59,388 nt of DNA from Geosiphon pyriformis (lineage: Eukaryota; Glomeromycota; Glomeromycetes; Archaeosporales; Geosiphonaceae), in contig JAAOMT010000200.1 of assembly GCA_016748015.1 (NCBI GenBank), forward strand, positions 1 to 59,388, in the 5' to 3' direction. The notes beneath the pieces were generated by a model. It did not search any database, was not told the DNA's origin, and saw nothing but the letters and a program-made list of their open reading frames with translations. The number at the start of each line of letters is the position of its first letter. Within the stretch, counting starts at the first letter, position 1. Both the position numbers and the translations under genes were made by a program. This document shows positions 36,481 through 48,551 of the stretch, piece after piece.

Positions 36481-37740
36481 AAATCAATCAATCAAAAATT
36501 AGAGGGATACTTAGCTAACAACAATTAGACAATTTATCAATCTTTTCAATGATGTAATTATCAAAAAAACTCTAATCACACCCAAAATCAACTGTGTTTA
36601 ACATCAGCAACTAATCACCAGTGGTAGCAAGAAATACATATATACTACTATTGTGGTAAACAAAAACATTTGCAATTTGAATGTTACAAAAAGATAAGTG
36701 ACCTAAGATCAGTTAATCAGTATTGAAACCCTGATTACTGACTACAAACTCAGAATTACATCAGTAATTAATCACTAAAACAATACCAACCTTAATTATA
36801 TTACTCTCCAGTAATGCAGCTGATTTATTAAACCCCAGTGATGCAGCAGTTATACTCATCTCCAGTATATTAGTCTCCAGCATTAATCTATCAACCAACA
36901 ACACCCATAATTTATTAACCACTGCAGCCACAAGTAATCTATTAGACACCAGCAATTTCAACCCCAAACTCAGCTCAGATGACATCAGGAAATTCCAGAT
37001 TCAGAGTCACTCAAAACTGGAAATCAGCAATAATTATTCACCAACTGATTTTCAGCTCTTTAAACCAGCCATTAGGATCATGCCAGCAGAGTTCAGGAAC
37101 CAGGTATACCCAAAATCTGAGTTCTCAAAACTATTTAAGTCTCTTAGAAACTTCAGAAAACATCTTATCTAACAATACAAAACCCAACCAAAAACAACCA
37201 CTTATTAGCAACATATCTCTAGCCACCATTACCAATGACAAATTACTCACAGCTATCTTCTTGTTCAAACTTGAGGAACCGACATCCATGCCCTTATTCA
37301 GTGGAACCACACTTAAGAAAAAACCAATCACTACCATGTACACTGATGCCAAAGTCAATGGCCACTCTATTAAGCTTATTCTTAATAGTGAGTCAACAGA
37401 CAGCATTATCACATGACAACTTATAGACCAATTAGGTTACTGAATTGACTATGCTGTCAGCACCAGAATTATAACTGCCAATGAAGCAACCAAAACTCCA
37501 ATTGGTGAAATAGATGACTTCCTATTTGAAGTTAATGGCATTATAATCCTAATCAAGATATTGATAATGGAAACAACTCAGTACCAAGCTCTCATTGGGA
37601 ATGACTGGCTGTACAAAACCAATGTCATGCTTAACTAGAACACCTAAGAACTGTAGCTCAGCCAGAATAGCCATTACACATATGTGCCAGCCACTTGTGG
37701 TCACTTTAAGACCACTACTAATAACAAGCCACTCATCGAA
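36481..37740 (+). pseudogene. Gypsy 2 nucleocapsid knuckle and protease
   Basis: The knuckle at about 36649-36690 reads YYCGKQKHLQFEC. The first Cys has become Tyr, a G-to-A change. A Tyr/Gln/Pro-rich stretch follows, then the retropepsin-like domain at about 37320-37620, with TKTPIGEIDDFLFEVNG and ALIGNDWL. The catalytic DSG reads NSE within LILNSESTDSIIT, so it is inactive. The solo LTR at 37881 cuts the polyprotein after this region. Confidence 0.78.
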
Positions 37741-37880
37741 TTAGAAGAAAAAAAAAAAAAACCTACCTGAAAAGCATACCAAGTTTTCTGGACCAACACT
37801 AAACACAACAAGCTATCACTAGTACTTTTCTGGGATAACAAAGAAAAAAAAAAGGAAAAAAATGCACCAGAAGAAGATGT

Positions 37881-38697
37881 TGTTACAAGTGATTATTTCT
37901 GTTGTTGAATTGAATAACAAACCCGTAACTTGGTGCTCAATGGATATAAAGTTGTTAATACTATCTGAAGGTTTTGATGGATCTGAAGATTTTGGTTGAG
38001 TTCTTTGTATAATAGACAGAGATTCAATAGTGTCAATAGTAGATATATTTTCCAAGAGTTTTCTCAATTTCTTTCTCAGCGTGGTAGCCGGATTTAGTCT
38101 GGCAGTCGTGCCCTTCTGGTAAGCTATCTGATAATATATAAAATTCTATTCTTATTTCTGGGTCTTTTACCAGGCTATCCTTGATGTCAATAACTCAGCG
38201 CTTAATCTTTAATCAATTAGTATACAACAACAAATCAAAATAAAATAAAATAAAGAAAGAGAAATAAAAGAAAATAAAGAAAGAAAAGAAATAAGTCAAG
38301 GCAATTTGCAGATTAGTATTCCATCAATAGCCATGATCAAGAGCTATTGTTCTAGCATAGTCAAGTATTAATTACTATCAACATAAAGGGTTGATAGTGG
38401 GGAAGTAGATGGAGATATAAAATATTATTTATTTGATGATTGCGTTTTTAGGCTAAGGATTCTGTGGTGTCAATTCTGTCTTTTCTGTTTCTAATACTAC
38501 TACTATATATACATAATTGAGATTCCTCAATTCTTCGATTCTTCACAACAGGAATCCTGCAATTCTTCGTTGAGAATCCTGAAATTCCTGGAATCCTGCA
38601 ATTCCTGAGAGGAATCCTGGAATTCCACATTTACTATGCTTACTTCTGATTGGCTAATAATTATGCTAATATATTTCTTATATTTCTATGAATAACA
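37881..38697 (-). repeat. Solo LTR inside gypsy element 2
   Basis: An 817-bp LTR in reverse orientation, TGTTACAAGT...GAATAACA on the plus strand. Its U5-side block matches the reverse complement of 34840-34899 and its U3-side block (GGAATTCC-type units, about 38517-38630) matches gypsy 1. It has no internal region, so it arose by LTR-LTR recombination. Flanks ATGT (37877-37880) and ATGC (38698-38701) are a 4-bp duplication with one transition. The gypsy 2 reading resumes afterwards in the Cys-rich domain. Confidence 0.85.
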
Positions 38698-38702
38698 ATG
38701 CT

Positions 38703-39440
38703 ACTACAGAGAAAATAACAAGTGGCTGGAAAAGAGAGCATTCACATGTGCTGATAAAGGAGCTGTTATATATACCCCTCAAATACAAGGACTGTAAAAA
38801 AAAACTTTCCTCTATGGGAGCTTGGATAGCCCTTGATAAAGACTATTGGATCAGGACTTACTACTACTACAAGCTATGTCATAGCAAATGCTATGGTTAC
38901 TCAAAGAAACAGGGAAAGTAGGACAATAAACCATGTCTTGCTTATGGCAAACAGTTACTCAACAAAGGAATATGAAACAACATTCCTAGTTGAGGAAAAA
39001 TATGTAACATTTTGTGCCAGTACATGATTTTCATAAACAACTGGGTTAATCATGGCACTCCCATTACTACAGCCTGACACTGAGCAATAACTCACTTGAA
39101 TGGCTACCCACATGATGAAGATAAGATCTGGAAAATGGTAAATGCCAAAGTCAAAGAAGCCACACCTAGTAAAATTCTGGAAATTAAGAATAATTTTTCA
39201 GAACCAGTTGACATCATTTTCATCCCAAATCCAGATGTTTTTTTTGACATAGAGACAGGTCCAGAGAAGTTTTATGAGCACTACCAAAATTTGGCACCAA
39301 CAAAAGAAGAGCAGGAACAGTGTTTGGAAGAAATAAACATCTGATTATGTGACCACTGTTTGATCTCATGTGACTTTTAGTATTGTAATGAATGTGACCT
39401 TATTTACAATCTATTATCACACATAATCTACATGATTTTA
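38703..39440 (+). pseudogene. Gypsy 2 Cys-rich domain
   Basis: The counterpart of 6600-7345. KDCKKKLSSMGAWIALDKDYW (first Cys lost), LCHSKCYGY, PCLAYGKQLLN (second Cys of the pair lost), ICNILCQYM, HLNGYPHDEDKIWKM, ILEIKNNFSEPVDIIFIPN, HYQNLAPTKEEQEQ and DHCLISCDFxYCNECDLIYN can be read in one frame with few stops. It confirms that the domain is a fixed part of this element group. Function is unknown. Confidence 0.65.
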
Positions 39441-39599
39441 GAGAAAGACAAACTAATCAGCAACTGTGTATCAGAATTAGAATCAACTTTCAATTCTGAT
39501 TCAAACTCTGACAATAACAACAACAAAAACAATAGTTCTAGTTTTGCTTAATATAGCAACAAAAATAACAATGATTTGAACTCCGATTCAAAACCCAAA

Positions 39600-40475
39600 A
39601 CACACATCGCACTGTCTAATCTCACCAAAGAGTAGAAACTTAAATGGTTTAGCAATAATGACGAAAGTATTATGCCAGAATGAGCACATGATACTAATGC
39701 AGAATTTGATTTGAGATATTCAAAGAAAAACACCCTTAAATTGGAACCACATTTGTGCACTTACATTGATCTGAAAATAGTACTGAAAATTCTAGCAACA
39801 ACAATGGTTCAATTAGCATTTAGGAGTAGTTTAGTAAAAAAGAGAATTAACATTAGAGGAGAAATAATTGATATAGGATATGTAAAAAATATTATTGCAA
39901 TACTACAAAATAATTCAGAAAAAGTCTACATTATAGAGCTAATAAAAAGATAGCACAGGCAATATTCCTGTCTCTGGTCAAAATAGCTCAATTAATATCA
40001 GTGGGAAACAGAGAAAAATTAGGGATTACAGCTAAAGAGATACAGGATTTCGGATCCATGGGTAGAATAAATGTACCAGTTAATATGGCAGAGGAAAAAA
40101 TTATTGACAAGAAAGAAATTATTTCCATCTGTCAATCAATTTTTATTCCATCATATGATCAGTACATAGTAGTCATAAAAAGAAAAGTAAAAGACCAGGT
40201 TCAAATTTTTGAGACAGAAGCAACACTTTGTGAATCAGGAAAGATAAGACTAGTCAATTTACACATACCAGCCAAAAACCACAGACACATTAAAATTCCT
40301 ATTTATAACAACACGGGAAATATCATTGAGATACCAGAAAGAACCACCATTGGATACTTAACTACCGAAATTGAAGACCAACTGCCAAACACAATTCCAG
40401 ACTTTCTACAACTGTGTGGATATGTAGATATTACATTTCAAACCATATATGGACAAAAAAAATGTTATCTGCTTC
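39600..40475 (+). pseudogene. Gypsy 2 dUTPase domain and pre-RT linker
   Basis: dUTPase motifs: AEFDLRYS (motif 1, about 39699), QLAFRSSLVKKRI (motif 2, about 39810), GEIIDIGYVKNI with the catalytic Asp (motif 3, about 39858), a decayed motif 4 near 39948, and EIQDFGSMGRI (motif 5, about 40018). Where gypsy 1 has lost a motif residue (FNL, FKST), gypsy 2 keeps it (FDL, FGS), so the ancestor had a complete dUTPase. The linker with IPERTTIGYLTTEIEDQ joins RT. Confidence 0.87.
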
Positions 40476-40589
40476 AACCAGAACAATTGGAACAGATAAA
40501 CTTGGGGAATCTAGACTCACTACAACATATGCAGCTTAAGATGTTACTCAACAACTTTAACAACATCTTTGCAAGTAAAAATAAATTTG

Positions 40590-41400
40590 GCAGAACTGAC
40601 ATCATTCAGCATTAGATCAAGACTGAAGATGCAATGCCAATTAAACAAAGAGCATACAGAGTACCACCAGCCAGCCATGAAATCATTTGTCAAGAAATCA
40701 ATTGAATGCTCGACAATGGACTAATTCAGCCATCAATAAGTCCATGATTATTACCAGTACTAGTCCATAAAAAAAATGGAAAAATCTGCTTTTGTGTAGA
40801 TTACCAGAAACTAAATAGAGTAACCAAAGAAGATAGTTATCTAACACCAAAGATTCAAAAGCTGTTTGACACTTTTAGAAGAAAAAAATGGTTTTTAACT
40901 TTAGATTTAGATAGTAGTTACTGGCAAGTAGCCATGAAACTAGAAAATAAAGAAAAAACAGCTTTTACAACACAAAAAGGGAATTTTGAATTCAAAGTTA
41001 TGCTATTTGGCTTGATAAATGCTTCAGTTACTTTCCAATAACTCATGGAAATTGTCTATATTGGGCTACTATGGAAATCAGTAGTTGTATATTTGGATAA
41101 CACCAATGTGTTCTCCAAAACATTCAATGATCATCTGCATTATTTCTAATAAGTATTTGAAAAACTCAGATGAGCAAGATTGAAATTAAATGCCAACAAA
41201 TGCTTCTTTAGCAAAACAGAACTCAAGTTTTTGAGACATGTTGTCAGCAAAGATGATATTAAAACAGATTCAGACAAGATTGAAATTGTTAAGAACTTTC
41301 TAGTACCAAATAATTTCATAGAATTAAGAGCATTCTTGGGATTTGCTAGATACTACTGCCACTTTATCAAAAACTTTTTCAAAAAGCTCAATTACTATAC
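40590..41400 (+). pseudogene. Gypsy 2 reverse transcriptase
   Basis: PIKQRAYRVPPASHEI, FCVDYQKLNRV, TLDLDSSYWQVAM and FLGFARYYCHFIKNFF are readable. The catalytic box reads VVVYLDNTNVFS (about 41080-41115), so the second Asp is Asn, a G-to-A change. Stops at sites of Gln, Trp and Arg (for example about 41038 TAA, 41149 TAA, 41171 TGA) disable it further. Confidence 0.88.
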
Positions 41401-41460
41401 CAACTCTAAACAAAAAACACCAAATATAAATAAACAGAAACTCAGTAAGAAGTTTTTAAT

Positions 41461-41890
41461 ACATTAAGAAAAAAACTTATTCAAGCTTTAGTACTAATCT
41501 ATCTGGATCATAGCAAGTCATTCATAATCACAACTGATGCATCTGGTCAAGCATTAGGAGTGGTACTATCTCAAAAAAAAGCAGATGGATGAAAACATCC
41601 AGTAGCTTATATTAGTAGAAGCTTAAGTCCAGCTGAAAAGAACTATGGAACTCTAGCACTAGAATACTTAGCTATCTATTGGGCTGTCACCAAATAGAAA
41701 GAATACTTGAGTCAAAAGTTTGATGTGTACACTGATCACAAAGGATTGACTTTAATCCAGAAGCAAAAATTTGGAAATGATTGCCATGCCAGATAGAAAA
41801 TAGAACTTTCACCATTTAATTATACAATACATTACAAAAAAGGAAAAAAAACCAGAAATGCTAACGGTTTGTCATAAATGAAACAAATCT
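41461..41890 (+). pseudogene. Gypsy 2 RNase H domain
   Basis: SFIITTDASGQALGVVLSQ (Asp), YGTLALEYLAIYWAV (Glu in ALEYL), FDVYTDHKGLT (Asp) and NANGLS at the end (the last Asp is Asn). TGA near 41590 and TAG near 41695 interrupt it. It retains more of the canonical residues than gypsy 1 at the Glu and TDH sites. Confidence 0.8.
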
Positions 41891-42059
41891 AAAAACATTT
41901 TAACACAAAAATATAACAAAAAATGAATATACAAAAATACTAACAACTTCAACATTATATAAATACCCAATTGTTCAAGAAAAAATTATCTTAAAAAAAA
42001 CAAAATAACATAAAACAACAATCAAAAAATTTTATCAACCATCAAAATATACTTTACTA

Positions 42060-43305
42060 GAAGAACAAAAAAAATTCAGATCAATCAACCAGAGTAATTA
42101 CAGAACCAGAAAAAAAGACAATATTATTTAACATGCACTCAGATCCAACAGCAGGACATTTTCACAAAAAAGCAACCATAAAAAGAACCAGAAAAAGATA
42201 CTATTGGCTATTTATGTATCCAGACATCATCTAATATGTCCAAAATTGTAATACTTGTTAAAGAAAAGAAGGAACAAGACCCAATAAACTGTTAAGACTA
42301 ATCAAAGTAGGACAACCATTCGATCACATCAGAATTGACTTAGTCGGATCATTAACAATAACCAGCAGAAGCAACAGATATATTGTAGTAGCCATAGACT
42401 ATCTCACAAAATGGCCAAAAGCAAAAGCCATTCAAAAGACAGATGTAAAATCCGTTGCTGAATTTGTTTATCAAGATTTGATCTGTTAATACAGATGTCC
42501 AAAAAAACTATTATCAGATCAAGGAATTCACTTTGTGAATAGAACATTGACAGAATTAAGTCAAAGATTTGAGATAAAAAGATCATTATTATCACCATAC
42601 TATCCACAAACAAATGGCTTAGTTGAGAGATTTAACAGAACATTGTGTAAAGCAATTGCCAAGATCAGTCAAAAAAACCAGGATGAATGGGATTTGTTTA
42701 TACTATTAGTATTATTCACTTACTAGACAATGAAGCAAGACATTATACAAACAATACCATTTGAATTAGTATACAATAGAACAGCAATCTTACCAGTTAA
42801 GATAGAAGTCAGAACATATTTAACAGAATCAATAACAGAAGAGAATTTTTAAAGAACATTGTTGAAAAGAACATATGACTTAATAGAAACACTGGAAAAC
42901 AAATGATGAAAAGCAGCTAATAACATCTAAAAGTCACAAGAAAAACAAAAAGAAAGACATGATAACCAACTACCAGATAAACCAGTCAAATTCAAAATTG
43001 GAGACAAAGTACTTTTATATTGTACCAAAGTGGAAAAACAATGGAGTGAAAAATTTGATCTCAAATGAGATGGACCATTTTACATAGAAGAAATTCTAGG
43101 AAATAGAGCTTATAAATTAAGGTTGAACAACAAAATATTAACCAAAGTAGTACATAAAGATTAACTGAAATTATATTAAAACATAACATCAGCATTTACC
43201 AGTAATATTCCACAACTGAAAGCACAGAGAATACTGGTTCAACCAGATGAGATTTCACAAGATCTGAAACCAATCATAGTTATTGAACTAAACATGTCAA
43301 ATTGA
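42060..43305 (+). pseudogene. Gypsy 2 integrase
   Basis: The N-terminal zinc part has GHFHKKATIKRTRKRYYW, but the final CxxC is partly lost (NTC). The core keeps all three catalytic residues: RIDLVGSL (about 42330), LLSDQGIHF (about 42512) and GLVERFNRT (about 42619). The C-terminal GPF/Y-like region at about 43060-43125 reads GPFYIEEILGNRAYKL. Stops near 42487, 42724, 42850, 42904 and 43162 make it a pseudogene. Confidence 0.87.
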
Positions 43306-43355
43306 ACAAAAAAATATATAAAGACACAGTAGATGTGACAAAAACAACAAAAAAA

Positions 43356-43991
43356 ATGGAAATATCAGACTATATTCATACTTTAGCTCAACAATTGTTT
43401 TAGGCCTTAAGTCAACAGCAAGTAAACATAGAAATTATTATCAATAACCAAACAATCTGTTATCAAATCACCAAACAAAAAGGGAAAAGTATGCTATACT
43501 AGCAACCACAGAAACAATTAACAAACTGGTCAGATAAAATAGTAGAGAAAGTAAAAAACACTTTTGAAAAGATAACTATCATAATTCTAACAGAAAAATT
43601 GGCAAAAGAAAATTAGAACCAATATATAGACCAATTTCCAATACTATACTGCTACTATCAACTGGAACAAAAAGTAGATATTCAAAAGTTATATCTTAAT
43701 AAATCTAAGAAAATCTTTAATCAAGAGATAATCCAGAACATTGAAGACATTATTAGAAAGAAAACAAACTTAACACTACACATTAGGGCTATTTATCAAC
43801 TACACACTATATTTTAAAATCACACAGAAGTATTATTATACTCTGACATGAAAACAATAACTATTAACCAATGAGGAAGAATAAACAACTCACAAATCGA
43901 AGAAATAAAGAGCAAGATAGAACAGGCATTACTCAAAAAAAAAGTATTTGACATAATCCAAAATAAAGATTTTGACAGAGCTCAATATTAA
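43356..43991 (+). pseudogene. Gypsy 2 post-integrase ORF of unknown function
   Basis: Homologous in position and sequence to 11314-11973. MEISDYIHTLAQQLF parallels MDNIHLLAQQIFQ, DQFPILYCYYQLEQKVDIQKLYLNK parallels QQFPKNYCHFHLGQHVNIQNLY, and the end FDRAQY parallels FNRAQY, followed at once by the purine tract. Four or more stops occur. Conservation between two diverged elements suggests the product mattered. No family recognised. Confidence 0.7.
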
Positions 43992-44003
43992 AGGAGGAGA
44001 TAA
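43990..44003 (+). promoter_or_regulatory. Polypurine tract, gypsy element 2
   Basis: AAAGGAGGAGATAA directly before the 3' LTR. Confidence 0.75.
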
Positions 44004-44901
44004 TGTTACTCATAAAAAGAAAAACAGATATAGAAAATAGTAGACCAATAGAAGAGTAGTAGTTAGCACATGAGCACATTTCTCAACAATGTAGAGCAAT
44101 ATCAAAAATCACAGCACATTGCTTAGCAATATAGAGCAATGTCAAAGATCACAGCACATTGTTCAGCAATATGGAGCAATATTAGAAAATTAGGACACAT
44201 TGCTCAGCAATATGAGCATTGCTCAAAAAATCATAACATATTGCTTGGGAATATGAACAATCTTGTAGAACATTAATTATGTATATATAGCAGTAACATT
44301 AGAAGAAAAAAAAACAGACCTCTCAATTTAGATTTGATCTAAGCAATCTTTCATTCACAAATATTAATAAATAATTATTCATTATCTTAATCCACTCTCC
44401 ACTATCAATACTCCATGTTAATAGTAATTGATACTTAATCACATTAGAACAATAGCTCTTGATTATGACTATTGACAAGATATTAACATTTATTGCCTTG
44501 GCTTATTTTTTTATTTTCTTTTATTTTTTTTTATTTTCTTTGTTATTTTTTTTGTTGTTGTACTAATTGATTAAAAAAATTAAAGTGCTGAGTTATTGAC
44601 ATCAAAAATAGCCTGGTAAAAGACTTCAAAGAAAGGTTATAACATTGAAAATTTAAGGATAGCTTACCAGAAAGACATCTCTGTTAGATTACTGGTCACC
44701 ATGCTGAGAAAAAAATTAGACAGAATTGCAATTCTGGGAGGTTATTAAAACAACTATTGAATTTCTGTCTATTATACAAAAAACTCCACAACAAAACCTT
44801 CAGATCATAAAAACCTTCAGAAATCAACACCATTATATTAACTGAGCACCAAATTATAGATTTGTTATTTGTTTTGAGATCCCAAACAATCATCTGTAAT
44901 A
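44004..44901 (+). repeat. 3' LTR of gypsy element 2
   Basis: Starts TGTTACTCATAA. It ends CTGTAATA, a decayed GTAACA. It is 898 bp against 807 bp for the 5' LTR. A TATATATAG box lies at 44282-44290. Confidence 0.88.
44073..44250 (+). repeat. Tandem 40-bp repeat in U3 of gypsy 2
   Basis: About four imperfect units of roughly 40 bp, each containing a CACATTGCTCAGCAATAT-like palindrome followed by GAGCAATGTCAAAGATCA-like sequence. The 5' LTR has about two units (34165-34275). The palindromes could bind a regulator or form hairpins. Confidence 0.75.
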
Positions 44902-46470
44902 CCAGCTGTTTTTCCATTAGGTAGATCACTCACAACCAAGATCAACTCACTCAAACCAATTGGCTCTATAATACCAAAAAAGCATCATTCCTAACATAGG
45001 CCAAAGACATATACTGCTGAGACCAAGGATCAGACATCTCACCAAGTACCTTTTTTTTGTGTATTCAACTCTCCATTATCTTATCAACCCCACTTTTCAT
45101 TAGCTTAGGTTGCAGAACCAACTTACTGTCAACCACCAAATAATCTAAAACCACCTTATAAAAAGATCTTTTCAAAACACTTCTGATTATTCAACTTTTG
45201 TTTGTACAAAAATCTTTCATCTTTTTATCAACCACTTTTTTAAAGACAGCCATATTTGCAACTTCAGATTCCTAATACTTGGAAGCACAATATTTTCTCT
45301 TAATACTTGACAAAAACAAAAAGACTTCTTCACTGTTTATTGAACCATTGATAAATAAAACAAACCAGAAGAACTAACTACATTTCGACTTGACCAAACT
45401 GACCAAAGGTGATTAAATTCATAAGTGTTCCCCAAAGAGAAAGCTTTAACCATTCTTAAAACCAAAATTTTCAACTGGTGGAATCTAGAAGACTGCTTAT
45501 TCCTAAAACCAACAAAATTCTTGAAACACATTCTGTAAAAGATACTGTTTGCTGAATCAGCCATGACCACTCTTAAAAGCTTCTACATATAATCTAAATT
45601 ACCTGATTTCTTTGTCCTATAAAAAGAGCCACAAACACAAGAAAAAAGCTCCAAAGAAAGTATACTGAATTCAGTCCATTTTGTACTATTAGCATTCTCA
45701 ATACCAAATTTCCAATAATTTTTATTAACCATCCTGTGAATTGCACTTAAATGGGCATCTAAGAGATCATTCAAACCAACAAAGACTACAATTGATGAAT
45801 AGTTAGTGTCAAAAAATTCATGCACACCCAAAATCTTATATTCAATAATGGTTGGCAGAAGATAATCACTAACTAAAACATAGTTAATTGTCTTTTTAGC
45901 ACCTCTCAAATTACTCCAAGTTGAATATTTAGCAACTAAATGACCCATAAGAAAATTGCATAACCCCAAACCAAAACATTTCTTAAGATTGGCACTATGT
46001 CTAACTTCATTCTCATTGAAATCCCCTTCCAGAATTACATGAGAGCTTGAATTTATATGCTTAGCAATGAATAAATTAACCTCATTAGCTTGACCAAATC
46101 TTACTTGAGCTGAAGCACCAGCATACAAACCCAAAAAAGTGACCAATATCTTCTTACTAAACATCAAACAAACTGAAATAAAGTGCTTAGAGATTTCCAA
46201 GACCATATACATATGTTGTGCCAAAATATTGTTCATAACAATAGCCACCTCAGCATCTGTATAACCAGAATTCAAACTAAAAACAAATATTTTCACATCC
46301 TGAAATTTGTCCTTGATCCAAGACCTAGCCTGTTTCTTAAGCTTAGTCTTGGTAACAATAGAAACTCAATTGTCAGATTCAACATGTCATCTAATAATGT
46401 TCTCCTGTTTTGCTGAATTTTTTATGCTTCTGACATTACAAGTAGCTATTTTTCAAACAAAGTCACTCAT
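44902..46470 (-). pseudogene. LINE D ORF2, endonuclease to pre-RT
   Basis: Starts with ATG 46470-46468, overlapping the old ORF1 stop. The endonuclease (45583-46440) keeps AEVAIVMNNIL, LGLYAGAS, EGDFNENE (Asp and Asn kept), STWSNLRGAKKTINYVLV (Asp now Asn) and DTNYSSIVV (the DH pair now NY). The pre-RT region at 45337-45570 (FRNKQSSRFHQLKILVLRMVKAF) and down to 44902 matches LINE B, ending PNGKTAG at the gypsy junction. Confidence 0.85.
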
Positions 46471-48349
46471 TGAGAGAGAATAGAAGCCTTAAAACCCAGA
46501 ATCTACACAATTGATCTAACTTCTTCAAAATCAAGCCAACTGAAGTGTCAAGTGCCACCAATTTTGATTCCAAACTACTCACTTTAAAAGTAAGAATCTT
46601 AAAACTACTTAAGCCCAACTCCAAACTTCTGACACTTTCTATTGAAAAAAAAAAAAAAAAAAACAACTGCAAACATTCAAAACCATATCCAAATTAGCAT
46701 CAAAAGATACAAAAGTAAAAACAACCAGAGAAACAATGTAAGAAGGAGACACCAGAAACACCAGCTCTATGCCATCAAGTTTGTGCAAAATACTGAACAC
46801 CTAATCAGCAAGAAGCTCTAAAAAGCATTCCAAAAAGGCCAAACAAATATTCAAAAATGGGTTATTACTTAAGACAGAAAGAAAAACACCACCCAAACCT
46901 AAAATACCAGATAAAAAAGAACCATAACCAAGACTAAAACCATGATGAGGACCACCCAAAGAGAAGTTAAAAAAGACTACCTGCACTCAAGACTTGCCAC
47001 CAAAGACAGCAGGATGGGAGATAGTGAAATTTTTTTGCATACAACTTTGCCAATTGAAAATAATGTTTATTTGAAGTAACTCTTTTAAAAACCCTAATAG
47101 GAGTAGAATAAGATGCAATTGGTGCATTATACTCCAAAGCAAAATGACCAAATCTCCCATACTTTTTACATCAAATCAAATCCAATCTCACCCAAAAAAG
47201 TTTAACACTACCAAGAATTAGCTTTGTAAGAAATGCAGACTCCAAAAATGTCTCAAATTCAAAACAAATCACAGCACAGTAAACCTTATTGTTAGTTTTC
47301 ATAGACTGGTTAATAACACATGTTTTTTCACCAGCTCTTTCCAAAAGAGTGCCAAGATTATGTGCAGTTGTTTCCATAAGCAGAGTAAACAAAAGTGCTC
47401 TGAACTGATCCTTATAAGCCCAAGTTTCATAATCTTCTATAGCCATAGCCATATGCACTAAATCTTTTCTTATAAAGAACAACTATCTAGATGCCAGTTG
47501 TTCAGTCTGATCTGAATTGGCAAATTCTACCACAGTCTTTTGCCACATGTCAATCAATTAAACTTTGATTGACTTAATATTACCAAACTCTAACATTGTA
47601 GTGACAATCATATTTTTTGGCATATTTATAAGAATTTTCTTAATTACTACAGTTCAATCTGATCTTATTCCTTGTCTCTTAAGATTGCTGTTTATGTTAA
47701 TCCTTTTTTCTCTAACCAATAAAACAGTTATTTCTATGTTTTTTTCCAAAGTAAAGGTAGATCAAATGATCTCTTCAAATTTTGAAAGGGTAATAGCCCC
47801 CCCAAAACCATTGACTGACAAAAATAATTTTCTAACAAGCTGAGTTTTTGCTGTGGCAGATTTGCCTTCTACTGCTAAAAGATTAATGTCTAGAACAAAC
47901 AATTTTTTAACTGAAACTTCCACTAAAGTTTTGACAATCTTCAGGTCAATCCACTTTTTGTCCAAAAAAATGGGCAAGCAAAGAGAAAGAACAACTTCAT
48001 TATCATTCATATTAAAATTAGAAGAACCAAAAAAAGAACTAAAGACAGCATCAGTATTAATATGCTTAGCCTTGGGAGTATTGGCAGCCAAATTCAGAAG
48101 AGACCCATTATTAATACCAGTTATATTAGCACTTTTTTTATTATTAGACAAACTATTCATATCAAAAAATATGTTATTACCAAGCCCAAACTTGTTCAAA
48201 GAGATATTTTTTTCATTACCCAAGTGTTTAATATTTCTAAGCACAATTTTCTTTTTTTGTGAAAAGAATCCACCAGTAGAACCATAAAAGGCATTCTTAA
48301 ATGCTTTTTTTTTAGTCATGTTGTTATCAGAAACAGTCTCTAAGTTCAT
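46467..48349 (-). pseudogene. LINE D ORF1
   Basis: Broken ORF1 of the LINE A family. The N-terminal 195 codons (47762-48349) are open: MTKKKAFKN, GGFFSQKKK, then VNGFGGAITLSKFEEII at the end. RRM-like pieces occur at 47500-47700 and 47171-47482 (RALLFTLLMETTAHNLGTLLE). The zinc knuckle at about 47125-47170 reads CKKYGRFGHFALEY: two Cys have become Tyr, both G-to-A on the coding strand. Helical C-terminal pieces lie at 46801-46986 and 46463-46672. An A18-like run (46646-46663) shifts the frame. Confidence 0.82.
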
Positions 48350-48475
48350 GAAAAAAGGGTTATTAGAAAGAGAAATAGTAAAATAAACTAACAGAGAAAA
48401 ATAAAAAAACTTTTTTTTTAAAAATTGCTCTTTGGAGAATTTGGATGAAGAAAAGAAAGAAATTTTGCTTTTTAA

Positions 48476-48551
48476 GTAGTATTTTAATATTATTAATTTT
48501 AGATAATTTAGTTTTTTTTGATATTTTTTACTTTTTTAAAAGATTTAGTAT
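48476..48551 (+). pseudogene. LINE J ORF2 relic between LINE D and a solo LTR
   Basis: Only 76 bp, but the reading NLFFAF (from 30812, across the LINE D site) and FLKDLV aligns with NLPTAF and SLKRFGV of LINE B, then continues at 49516 as LLSSYLFKKNCF against GDWLFDKKGVLL. This shows J is continuous through both insertions. Confidence 0.65.

Larger units (their letters stand above)
34093..44901 (+). mobile_element. Ty3/gypsy LTR retrotransposon 2, dUTPase-bearing, with solo LTR inside
   Basis: LTRs lie at 34093-34899 and 44004-44901. Internal order is the same as gypsy 1. It is related but distinct: U3 has a different repeat (CACATTGCTCAGCAATGT-type). It is about 9.99 kb without the solo LTR at 37881-38697. 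Decay is heavier than in gypsy 1, with YLDD now YLDN and protease DSG now NSE, although the integrase DDE residues remain. It lies in LINE D, antisense. Flanking tetranucleotides CTGA and CCAG differ only by transitions. Confidence 0.9.
30832..48462 (-). mobile_element. Full-length LINE D, interrupted by gypsy element 2
   Basis: A minus-strand LINE with a 13-bp duplication TTTTGCTTTTTAA (30819-30831 and 48463-48475). Without the gypsy insertion (34093-44901) it is about 6.82 kb. ORF1 (46467-48349) and ORF2 (30969-46470 in two parts) belong to the family of LINE A. Decay is stronger than in A: the ORF1 knuckle has lost two Cys to Tyr and the RT FxDD reads FVND. It lies antisense to its host LINE J. 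Confidence 0.88.

Noticed and set aside
44073-44250. CRISPR-like array in the repeated 40-bp units
   Set aside because: The units are contiguous imperfect tandem repeats inside an LTR, without unique spacers, in a eukaryotic genome.
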